NCBI GenBank assembly: GCA_030374735.1
Contig: JASCIV010000784.1
Coordinates: 1 to 12,322 of the forward strand
Source: Gracilaria caudata
Taxonomy: Eukaryota; Rhodophyta; Florideophyceae; Gracilariales; Gracilariaceae
Reading direction: 5' to 3'
DNA: 12,322 nt
The notes under the pieces are model-generated. The model was given only the letters and a program-made list of their open reading frames with translations, was not told the DNA's origin and made no database searches. The stretch's first letter is position 1, and each line of letters opens with the position of its first letter. Positions 1-7,012 of this stretch are shown here, one piece after another. A program made the translations under genes and the position numbers.

Positions 1-1978
1 GCCCCACGTCGCCCACCTCTACCGCCGTTGCACCCTCTGCCTCCTCCTCCAGCCGCAGCCGCTCCTCCGCCGCGCCCGCCCCCACCGCCGCGCTGTCCCC
101 CACTGCGGCCTCAACCAGTCGCAGCCGCTCCTCCGCTGTCGCCGCCGCGAACTCTTTCACATCCGGCACCACGTTCGCGGCCCGCTCCACCTCCGACACC
201 TGTCGCTCCATCTCTTCGTCCAGCGCGTACCCCAATAGCCGCAGCCCCGCCGTGTCGCCCTGTCGCATCCTCTTCACGCTCAGTGCCTCGCCCATCAGCT
301 CGCTCTCCACTTTTCCAAGCTGCCACTCCTCCCCGTGCACGGCGAACTCAATAGTCGCCACCTCGCTCCCGTCGCACCGGTACGACACCCGCTCTAGATG
401 CACCCCCGCCCGCGTCTTACCCAGCAGCTTTCGCACAGAGTCGTGACTTTCTTCGATTTCCACTCGGAATACTGCCGCCGCCTTGCCCTCCTCCACCCCC
501 CCCGCCCCCCCCCCCCCCCCAGCTCCCCCCCACTCCACCACGTTCACTTCCTCCGTCGAGCAATCGCCCACGTCTTTCACTGCGAATCCAGTCTCCACCA
601 CGCTCGCCACCACGCTCTCCTTGCTGCGCTCGCTGTTGCAGACCATTCCGATCAACCCCCACCCCTCACCGGCGTACCTCACCCGCTTCACTTGAACTGC
701 CCCCAACGCCCTCATCAAATCCTCCAACGACAGCCCGCTCACTCTTGCCGACACCTGCAGAAAACACTGGCTGCCGTCCGCCCATTCTGCTAAGTCCGCC
801 ACGCGTCTCATCTGCGCAAAGTCACGCAACGGCCAGTCTCCGATGCACAACAGTCGTTCGTGCACCAGCGAATGATTCTTCGCGTATCGCACCGCCCCAG
901 CCACCGACATCGCGCCCTCTGGCTGCATCATCACGTCGCAATCGTCGAACACCGCCTTCACCCCAGCACACATGTCTCCGTGCGACACTTTCACCACGTC
1001 ATTCACAAACGCTCGCCAGTCTTCGTTCATTCGCACTCCTTCCATAACCACTGCAATCAGCTTCACGCCGCGTCCCAGTCTGTGTAGTACAGCCGCTAGC
1101 GCCGCAAACAGTGGCGCATTGCCGGCCCTCACAAAAATGGCGTGTGCGTGCGCACACTGCTGCAGTATTTCCAGTCCCAGAGTAGCGTACCCAGCGATGG
1201 CGTGATCTGCGCCATCGCGTAGATCCGACGCTACTTCCACCAGAGTGCGATTCTGCTCCGCTGCAAGCTGCGCGGCAGCGTCTATACTATCATTCGCCAC
1301 GTGAATCACTTTGGCGTCTGTAGCCGTCAGCTGTCGTCGTCTAGCAATCGATAGACTTTTCTTCACCAGCACACCGCATGGCTTTTCATGCATTTGTGCC
1401 GCAATCGCCACTGGCAGCGTATCGGCTCCCCGGCACATCACGCCGCCCTTTGCGATCGGCGTGTTTGAAATGTGATTGTACGCCGCGCGAAATACTGACG
1501 ACCCGCCCTTCTGTAGGTCCTCCCTCTTGATGAACACTGCGCATGCCACACGCTGCGACAGCGCGTTCATCAGTTCGCACGGCGTGCGCACAGCTGCGCG
1601 AAAGGTGGCAGATATCACTGCCATCTCCAGCATCACATCGGCTGTTTGAAACGGCTTGGGAGCCACTGCCGGCACGGGCGCGCCGACGACGGCGCTGGAA
1701 CGCGGCGTGTTCGACAGTCTCGGTCTCTTCTGTCGCGGCTGCGCTCCCGCGCTGAACTTGGTGTACTCATCTGCGTGGCGACGGCGCATGTGTTGGATGA
1801 AGTTGCTGGTCACGTTCTTCTGGCCCTTGATGGTGGCGCCGCAATGGCGGCATGCCGCTTCCACGTAGCCGTGCGCCTGATCAACCTTGTACGTAGACAC
1901 ATCGAAATGTTCCACGATGATGCGCGGCGGCTTAACGGGCGGGAGAACTCGCGTGTGTGGTGGCTCGGGATGCGACAT
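1..1978 (-). CDS. BED zinc finger fused to a catalytically dead threonine-deaminase-like (IlvA-fold) protein, 3'-incomplete
   Basis: The frame is open from the ATG at 1978 to the window edge, giving 659 codons with no stop; an in-frame TAG lies just upstream of the ATG. Residues 43-68 form a BED-type finger (C43-x2-C46 ... H63-x4-H68), followed by a basic KRPRL stretch (84-88) that could be a nuclear signal. Residues about 117-400 follow the order of biosynthetic threonine deaminase: TPCELMNALSQRV, then KRED (151-154), the DLRDGADHAIAG...LGLEILQQ segment (252-274) and QPEGAMSVAG (352-361). The catalytic parts are gone. The SFKxRGA motif reads SSVFRAA, so the PLP lysine is V162. The SAGNHAQG loop reads RGADTLPV, the glycine phosphate loop reads RAGNAPLF, and the late SGAN motif reads IGDW. 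About 40 residues before the last conserved helix are also missing. Two ACT-like segments follow (about 405-470 and 503-571), separated by a glycine linker, then a Glu/Ala/Arg-rich tail. I infer a nuclear pseudoenzyme, perhaps a DNA-binding amino-acid sensor; the function is unproven. Confidence 0.8.
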   Translation of the reverse strand, partial: MSHPEPPHTRVLPPVKPPRIIVEHFDVSTYKVDQAHGYVEAACRHCGATIKGQKNVTSNFIQHMRRRHADEYTKFSAGAQPRQKRPRLSNTPRSSAVVGAPVPAVAPKPFQTADVMLEMAVISATFRAAVRTPCELMNALSQRVACAVFIKREDLQKGGSSVFRAAYNHISNTPIAKGGVMCRGADTLPVAIAAQMHEKPCGVLVKKSLSIARRRQLTATDAKVIHVANDSIDAAAQLAAEQNRTLVEVASDLRDGADHAIAGYATLGLEILQQCAHAHAIFVRAGNAPLFAALAAVLHRLGRGVKLIAVVMEGVRMNEDWRAFVNDVVKVSHGDMCAGVKAVFDDCDVMMQPEGAMSVAGAVRYAKNHSLVHERLLCIGDWPLRDFAQMRRVADLAEWADGSQCFLQVSARVSGLSLEDLMRALGAVQVKRVRYAGEGWGLIGMVCNSERSKESVVASVVETGFAVKDVGDCSTEEVNVVEWGGAGGGGGAGGVEEGKAAAVFRVEIEESHDSVRKLLGKTRAGVHLERVSYRCDGSEVATIEFAVHGEEWQLGKVESELMGEALSVKRMRQGDTAGLRLLGYALDEEMERQVSEVERAANVVPDVKEFAAATAEERLRLVEAAVGDSAAVGAGAAEERLRLEEEAEGATAVEVGDVG
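54..136. repeat. 17-bp direct repeat with 66-bp period in the tail of the BED/IlvA-like gene
   Basis: Bases 54-70 and 120-136 are identical over 17 bases. Their starts are 66 bases (22 codons) apart, so both copies are read in the same frame and encode the same Glu-Glu-Arg-Leu-Arg-Leu stretch on the minus strand. This points to an internal duplication of a charged, probably helical segment. More copies may lie beyond the left edge. Confidence 0.6.
505..520. repeat. 16-base C homopolymer inside the coding region (glycine linker)
   Basis: There are 16 consecutive C bases on the plus strand, with shorter C runs on both sides (496-503 and 525-531). Read on the minus strand it encodes a glycine-rich linker between the two ACT-like segments. 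The reading frames on either side agree with this exact length: the recognisable ACT-like sequence downstream is in the same frame as the BED finger and deaminase-like part. Such a run is prone to slippage and to sequencing error. Confidence 0.85.
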
Positions 1979-2331
1979 TGCGTATTGACGCGCTGTGTTA
2001 TACTATCGGCTGTGGCGTAGTCGGCAACGTCGCGCGTGTAATGGGGAACGATGAATTGGCCCAACGAAGACGTAATGGGTCACAGCGTAGTCGCGATCGA
2101 TCGCGGCAGAGAGCGCGCGCGGAAGGCGGGCGCGCGAAATTACTCGCCCGTTGGCCAATTTGACGGCGGCGTTCAATTGCGCGAATGATCATCTTTTTCA
2201 TTGGAAACTTTTCAACACCTGACGCCGCTCGCACCCCTGCGCATGATTCGGTGCGCTCCGCGTTGCCGCTGTCCGCCGCCCGCATCGCCGCTCGCCTATT
2301 CCGCCCGACGCGCCAGCTGCGTGTGTTCACT
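1979..2331. promoter_or_regulatory. Divergent promoter region between the BED/IlvA-like gene and the WD40 gene
   Basis: The two flanking genes are transcribed away from each other, so this GC-rich stretch probably holds both promoters and 5' UTRs. Visible elements are ATTGG/CCAAT boxes at 2055-2059, 2155-2159 and 2200-2204, an E2F-like TTTCGCGC on the minus strand at 2132-2139, and a perfect palindrome at 2092-2105. No clear TATA box was seen at a convincing position. The element names are matches to general eukaryotic consensus sequences and their use here is inferred. If the WD40 protein starts at 2185, the part from 2185 on would be coding. Confidence 0.5.
2092..2105. promoter_or_regulatory. 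14-bp perfect palindrome CGCGATCGATCGCG in the divergent promoter
   Basis: The sequence equals its own reverse complement over all 14 bases and lies about midway between the two divergent genes. It could be a site for a dimeric regulator. It could also be chance in GC-rich DNA. No known factor is assigned. Confidence 0.35.
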
Positions 2332-3927
2332 ATGCCCGACTTTGCTAAGAGTCCCGTGCAGACGCTCAGCTTGGCGCCCAAGAGCAATCTGCTCGCCGCC
2401 CAAACCACGCCAAATTCGTTCTCGCTGGCGCATATTGCCGCTCCCACCACCTCCAGCCCGTACGCCTTCCAGCCTCGCGATGATTTTTCAGCCTCATCGC
2501 TGACCTCCTTATGTCTGGCCTCCGCAGATGTTTTGTATCACGCAGATGCCAGAGGCGCGTTCCATCGGCATGCTGTGGCGGATGTGCTGCCTTCTCTTCA
2601 ATACAGCGTTGACGCGGCACACACTGGCAACGAGCTCACCTCTATAACGGCTGTATCCCCTGATTCCGTGGTCGTCACAGCGGGAAAAGATGGTGCCGTA
2701 CGATGCTGGGACCCTGAGACACGGCAGTGCACTGCCAAGTTAACAGGCCATCGATACGAAGTGCGCTCGGTCGCAGCTTCAGCGTCCTCCGATGTGGACG
2801 GCAGTCCAGTCACCATAATCGCATCAGGGGGACGAGACAAGACAATACGATTATGGGATGTTCGCGCGCATTCTTCAAACCAGCTTCACGCCTTCACGGG
2901 GCACTCGGGCTGGGTCCACAGTGTTGCTTTGACTGCCAATCCTACTCCCTTGCTTGTCTCGTGCGCTGGCGATAAGACCGTCCGCGTGTGGGATCTTGTG
3001 GCCATGAAAGAGCGCTCAGTATTCAAGGGCCATGAATACCGTGTTTGGAGCGTTGCAATATCTCCCGATGGCCGCTTTGCAGTCAGTGGGAGCACAGATG
3101 CAACTGTCAGACTGTGGAAGCTTGGCGAAGACGAAGGGGAGAGCCATGTATTAGAGGGACATAGGGATAGCGTATTGTCAGTGGCAGCACTAACATCCGC
3201 CTGCGTACTTTCAGGTTGCGAAGATGGAAGCCTCTTCAGCTGGGATTGTCGAGGTCTTCTGAATATTCCAACTGATGCAGATTTGTTGTATACAAACAGC
3301 GAGCTGTTGAGCAAAGAAACCAAACCAGACGTCAAACACGAAAGACATCGTGCTGAGGACAAGAGCGTTGGGGAAACTGCCACGAAGGGTAGTGATTTAT
3401 TGATCGCGACGGATTCAAAGAAACTAGATTCTTCTCCAAGTATACCTAGGCATTTTGAGAACGAGGTCTTGACCCCTACAAAACTTGCCGAGAAGCCGCA
3501 ATCATCTCATACATCTCTAACCAGCCAAGAGACGGACTCTCTGAAGACGGCTGTTGCGATACCACCACAGAAGGATCCTAGGTTTGATAAGTCTGCCGCT
3601 GAATTAGTCAATGCTCTAAAGCGGATACAGACCTTAGAGAGATCTCTCCAACGAACAGAACACACACTTGGGATGAAGGAGACTCAGATCACGCAGTTAA
3701 AGAAGTCTGTCGCAGAGAAGGATTTGCTCATTTCGCGTTTGCAAGGAGAACTGAGTTCGTCCAAGAGACTGCTTCAAGCTGCGAATGTGCGAAACCTCCT
3801 CGAGCAAAACCCTAGGAAGGCAGACGTCACGCTCGATTATCAGGAACCGGTGAATAAGATTGGGGCGGTGACTGACCAACTTACCGCTCTCAAAGCAAGA
3901 TTGGATGCCATGATTGCTACTAACTGA
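2332..3927 (+). CDS. WD40-repeat protein with C-terminal coiled coil
   Basis: Residues are numbered from the upstream in-frame ATG at 2185 (580 aa). At least five WD repeats are visible, ending in CWD (174-176), LWD (223-225), VWD (268-270), LWK (310-312) and SWD (352-354), several preceded by the typical GH dipeptide (GHR, GHS, GHE, GHR). Residues 55-145 probably supply more divergent blades, so a seven-bladed propeller is plausible. A Ser/Lys-rich low-complexity linker follows (about 360-465), then a heptad-like helical region (about 467-541) and a short final helix. The start chosen is Met50 at 2332, because it has A at -3 and propeller-like sequence begins soon after it. The first 49 residues, read from 2185 with C at -3, are Arg/Ala/Ser-rich and look like translated 5' UTR or, less likely, a targeting peptide. 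The architecture suits a scaffold protein. The domain order recalls POC1-type proteins, but no orthologue can be named. Confidence 0.85.
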   Translation: MPDFAKSPVQTLSLAPKSNLLAAQTTPNSFSLAHIAAPTTSSPYAFQPRDDFSASSLTSLCLASADVLYHADARGAFHRHAVADVLPSLQYSVDAAHTGNELTSITAVSPDSVVVTAGKDGAVRCWDPETRQCTAKLTGHRYEVRSVAASASSDVDGSPVTIIASGGRDKTIRLWDVRAHSSNQLHAFTGHSGWVHSVALTANPTPLLVSCAGDKTVRVWDLVAMKERSVFKGHEYRVWSVAISPDGRFAVSGSTDATVRLWKLGEDEGESHVLEGHRDSVLSVAALTSACVLSGCEDGSLFSWDCRGLLNIPTDADLLYTNSELLSKETKPDVKHERHRAEDKSVGETATKGSDLLIATDSKKLDSSPSIPRHFENEVLTPTKLAEKPQSSHTSLTSQETDSLKTAVAIPPQKDPRFDKSAAELVNALKRIQTLERSLQRTEHTLGMKETQITQLKKSVAEKDLLISRLQGELSSSKRLLQAANVRNLLEQNPRKADVTLDYQEPVNKIGAVTDQLTALKARLDAMIATN

Positions 3928-5020
3928 TACATGGGTAACCCTGTTTTTATGTGGACTAACTTGCTAATTCTTGTCCTACCACAACTATAGCCTCCGTAGA
4001 CGGTAGCAGAATAACCACCCCGACAGACAGAACGACCGTGTAAACTACAGAGGTACGAAGGGTACCATCAAAACTACAGTCCCTACCCCACTTTTGCGGC
4101 CGCCTATGCTAAACTCACTCGAACATCTCATGTATTGATTAAGAACAACTCATAAACGATAATATCCATCTCATATTCAATGTTCACGTTGTTAAACGAA
4201 CCATCCGGAGTCCCTCTCAAGGAAAGCACGGCCAAGGGACGTAAAGTGCAACACGTCCGGTCGAGAGAGATAGCGCTTCAGGACAAGAAAGCGGACATTC
4301 AGTATTCTGCGCTTGAGGATAGTAATCCATCATAAAGGAAACTGTTGACGTTGGAAACCTTAAACAGCATTACCGGATGGCTTCGGCCAGCGGGTAAGAG
4401 GGCTACCCATTTCGTTGCTCTTCGGAATGATTCGCTCAATATGATCTATGATACCCACAAGAGAGAATTTAAATCCAGGAACTAAAGAAAGAGCTCAAAG
4501 TTGCAAAGAGCTGAGTTTGAACGTTGAGGCCAGCAGTTGGCATGCTTGTCAGCATACACTTGACCTGTTTGCTCAAATATCTGATACTTGTCCACGGAGA
4601 TGAGAGTTAACCTAAGAATGAATGCAAAATGTACCTGGAAGAATGGAAAGTTACTTGTCCCTTAATGTTATTACTTTCTAAACTAAAATGTCAGTCACCA
4701 CGGTGAGGTAGCCCTAAGTCTCGCAACCTTTCCAACTTTTGTTCGACAGTGTAGGCAGTTTATGAAATATGTCTCAGAGCAGTGGTGCCACACAATTTCA
4801 CGAAGCGCTTTGATTCCAACGCCTTCAGGTTCCGTCACTTCTCCAAAGCATGACTTTTCTGCGAGTGCACTGATCAAAAGCTCTCAGAGCTGCCTTTCTT
4901 CTTCTTCTTCTTCGGAGAGAGAGGTCGACGTTGTCCAGGCCCAAGAAAGAAGAGCATCGAAGCAGAAACGAGCCATAAATTCACTAGACTTCCCGTTTTT
5001 GACAACCAAGAACACTTCAC
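3928..5020. other. Intergenic spacer: 3' end of the WD40 gene and probable formin promoter/5' UTR
   Basis: No coding region can be supported in these 1.1 kb apart from a possible upstream ORF near the formin start. No AATAAA was seen close behind the WD40 stop. The last 150 bases hold a pyrimidine tract with a TTC microsatellite, as is common in 5' leaders. No tRNA-like or transposon-like structure was noticed. Confidence 0.5.
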
Positions 5021-5037
5021 ATGGCGCCCAGGGGTAA
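4762..5037 (+). other. Possible upstream ORF overlapping the formin start codon
   Basis: This 91-codon frame begins 259 bases before the formin ATG and ends 14 bases after that ATG's last base, in a different frame. It is Ser-rich because of a TTC repeat and has no recognisable domain. If the formin transcript begins upstream of 4762, the frame could lower formin translation. If it begins later, the frame is meaningless. The evidence is positional only. Confidence 0.2.
4896..4913. repeat. (TTC)6 microsatellite
   Basis: Six perfect TTC units lie about 110 bases upstream of the formin start codon, in the presumed promoter or 5' UTR. Confidence 0.9.
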
Positions 5038-7012
5038 GAAAAGCGATGCACAGGTTACTCTGGAAGACAGACTGGGTCCTGATGTGCTCAAGAAATTGGA
5101 AACTATGGCCGGAGAGTTCGTTCGTTTTGAAAGAGGCCAATTTGGTTTCTTCATAGATCCTGCGAGGTATGCAGTTAGACAAAGGCAAGTTGGTCCATTG
5201 GGGAGGGGACGCCGCAGGAAGGTCGTTGCCGGCGTCGATAAAGATGGGAATATTATCACCGCATGGATTGGAGTTGATAACAGGAACAAAGGCACGAAAA
5301 CCGACGGTGGAGAGCTTGTCAGCATTCCTGATGGCTATGGTGATGGAACTGGGCCAGCTGGAACGGGAACGGGAGGCGGAGGCGGAAAGGGCAAGGGAGG
5401 AGGCTCTGGTGGGGGTGATGGTACGGGTGATGGAAGTGGAAGCGGTGAGGGAGGTGGAGGAAGTGGAGGAAGTGGAGGAAGTTCTGGTGGTGGACCGGGG
5501 AACCAAGGAAAGCGTAGTCAAGACTCCACAGAAAGCGGTAAGGGTGGAGGTAATGCCGCTTCTAAGCCCCCCTCCAGTGCCGCTGAAGTGGCAAAGCAAG
5601 CCGCAGAAAGACGAGCGCTTGCCGGAATCAGTGGGACTCCTGCGCAAAAAGACGGAGAGGACTCCAAACCGGGTGCGGATAAACCATCAGGACCGCCAGT
5701 GCCGAAACCACCTGTTGGAAATCTTCAAGCAAAAGCGAATGAAGCAAGGGGTCGCAAAAAGAAGCCATTGCATTGGGCAAAAGTACCGAAGAATCTTCTG
5801 AAGGGCACTGTTTGGACAACTCTGGAAGACAGTTCTATTCCTCTAAAAGAAGATGAGATTGATGAGTTGTTTGGTGTAGATGTGGCTCCCCAGTTTATTG
5901 CCGAAGCCGAAGCGGCAAAGCCCGAAGTGTTACCGCACAAACGGAAGCACAATGTCAATATCATCCTCGCTAACTTAAAAATGACTGCAGAGCAGATCAA
6001 GGATGTCGTCAGAGTTCCAACCTACAAGGAAATGGAGTCAGGAAGTTTGCAAGCCTTGTTGATGATATGCCCAACACAAGAGGAGGAACAACTCTTGCTA
6101 CAAAACCAGAATATCATCAACGAGGTTGATAAAACGGATAAGTTTATGATGGAACTGGCTCAGCTTTCAGGTCTGAGGGGAAAGGTATTGTGTGCACTAG
6201 CTGCCAAGACATTTAACGAGGAAGCAGTCGATTTGATCAGAAACATGGATACATTCGCCATGGTCCCTGTCGAGGTTCAAAACTCTCCCAAGCTGAAGAA
6301 GATTTTGGAAGTTATCCTTGCACTCGGAAACTTCCTCAACTCTGGAACTGGTCGAGGTGGCGCGCATGGATTCAAATTAGAAGCGCTTGCAATGCTCTCC
6401 ACTGTTAAGGACTCGAAAGGAGATAGTTTGCTCGACTATCTTATCAAGATTTTGAAAGAGGATCATCCGTATGTGCTTCCACTGGACGACATGCCGACTC
6501 TGGAAAAGAGTGCTGCTATATCACTGGATGCTATCGGAGAAAATACGCAGGCCTTGCTAGATAGTGTCACGAACGTTGCGGAGCAAATCAAGCAGATGGG
6601 CGATGATCCGTCCATGGCTAACTTTAAATCCGAAATGGTAGCTTTTTCCGAGGAAGCAAACAAGGTGAGGGAGGAAATAGTTTCGCTCCGAGCGCTTATG
6701 ATGGAAAAGCTTCAGACGATGATGGCACACTTTGGTGAGAGAAACAAAGCTTCAAGAGGTCGTCAAGAAGATATACTACGAATGCTGAGAGAGTTTTGTA
6801 GTGAGCTCATCGCAGGAGTCGCTCATTATGAAGAGAAGTTTGAGCGACAGGCTAAGAAGGCAGCAAAAGCCAAAGGTGTGCCTGTCAACGACACTGCGAA
6901 GGGGAGCTCAGATGCGATGGATGGTTCTACAGCATTGCCCGACTCACCCCAAGAGGGTTCTAACTTCTCAGCAAAAAGAATGTCAAGCCCGCCGGGAAGC
7001 GGCGAAGCATAA
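5021..7012 (+). CDS. Formin, FH2-domain actin nucleator with a glycine-rich region in place of a classical FH1
   Basis: The protein has 663 residues. Residues about 247-615 are a full FH2 domain, which in known formins forms a ring-shaped dimer that nucleates actin filaments and stays on their barbed ends. Visible hallmarks are the entry motif KKKPLHWAKV (246-255), NVNIILANLKM (311-321) matching the actin-binding isoleucine region, VILALGNFLNSGTGRGGAHGF (431-451) matching the GNxxN...RG.A.GF signature, and a long helical post region. Residues 1-100 are mixed basic and hydrophobic and match no GTPase-binding, C2 or PTEN-like domain I recognise. Residues about 105-180 are very rich in Gly, Ser and Asp, built from GGA/GGT-type codons. 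Only one short proline stretch (GPPVPKPPVGN, 224-234) stands where FH1 proline tracts normally recruit profilin-actin. The ATG at 5021 has G at +4 and opens the long frame. The C-terminus shows no clear DAD motif. Confidence 0.93.
   Translation: MAPRGKKSDAQVTLEDRLGPDVLKKLETMAGEFVRFERGQFGFFIDPARYAVRQRQVGPLGRGRRRKVVAGVDKDGNIITAWIGVDNRNKGTKTDGGELVSIPDGYGDGTGPAGTGTGGGGGKGKGGGSGGGDGTGDGSGSGEGGGGSGGSGGSSGGGPGNQGKRSQDSTESGKGGGNAASKPPSSAAEVAKQAAERRALAGISGTPAQKDGEDSKPGADKPSGPPVPKPPVGNLQAKANEARGRKKKPLHWAKVPKNLLKGTVWTTLEDSSIPLKEDEIDELFGVDVAPQFIAEAEAAKPEVLPHKRKHNVNIILANLKMTAEQIKDVVRVPTYKEMESGSLQALLMICPTQEEEQLLLQNQNIINEVDKTDKFMMELAQLSGLRGKVLCALAAKTFNEEAVDLIRNMDTFAMVPVEVQNSPKLKKILEVILALGNFLNSGTGRGGAHGFKLEALAMLSTVKDSKGDSLLDYLIKILKEDHPYVLPLDDMPTLEKSAAISLDAIGENTQALLDSVTNVAEQIKQMGDDPSMANFKSEMVAFSEEANKVREEIVSLRALMMEKLQTMMAHFGERNKASRGRQEDILRMLREFCSELIAGVAHYEEKFERQAKKAAKAKGVPVNDTAKGSSDAMDGSTALPDSPQEGSNFSAKRMSSPPGSGEA
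5345..5500 (+). repeat. Purine-rich imperfect repeat encoding the glycine-rich segment of the formin
   Basis: The DNA is a run of short imperfect GGA/GGT/AGTGGA-type units, clearest around 5450-5480 where GGAAGTGGA recurs. It encodes Gly-Ser-Gly repeats. It is probably unstable in length and may vary between strains. Confidence 0.7.

Noticed and set aside
481..540. Possible frameshift at the C homopolymer that would break the BED/IlvA-like gene
   Set aside because: The ATG at 1978 and the recognisable ACT-like sequence around 295 are in the same frame when the run is counted as given, and no stop occurs to the left edge. The gene is intact here.
28..1205. Several plus-strand Pro/Ser/His/Arg-rich frames in the first 1.2 kb
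   Set aside because: They are antisense shadows of the GC-rich minus-strand gene, have biased composition and show no domain.
1800..1978. The BED finger as part of a hAT-type transposon
   Set aside because: No transposase core, terminal inverted repeats or target-site duplication was seen nearby. The downstream part is deaminase-like, so at most the finger has a transposon ancestry.
1998..2450. 150-codon minus-strand frame across the divergent promoter
   Set aside because: It overlaps the promoter and the start of the WD40 gene on the opposite strand, is Arg/Ala-rich and has no domain.
4874..5647. 257-codon minus-strand frame with Thr/Ser repeats opposite the formin
   Set aside because: It is the complement of the formin's glycine-rich repeat. 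The plus strand carries a clear FH2 protein, so the repeat composition explains the long open antisense frame.
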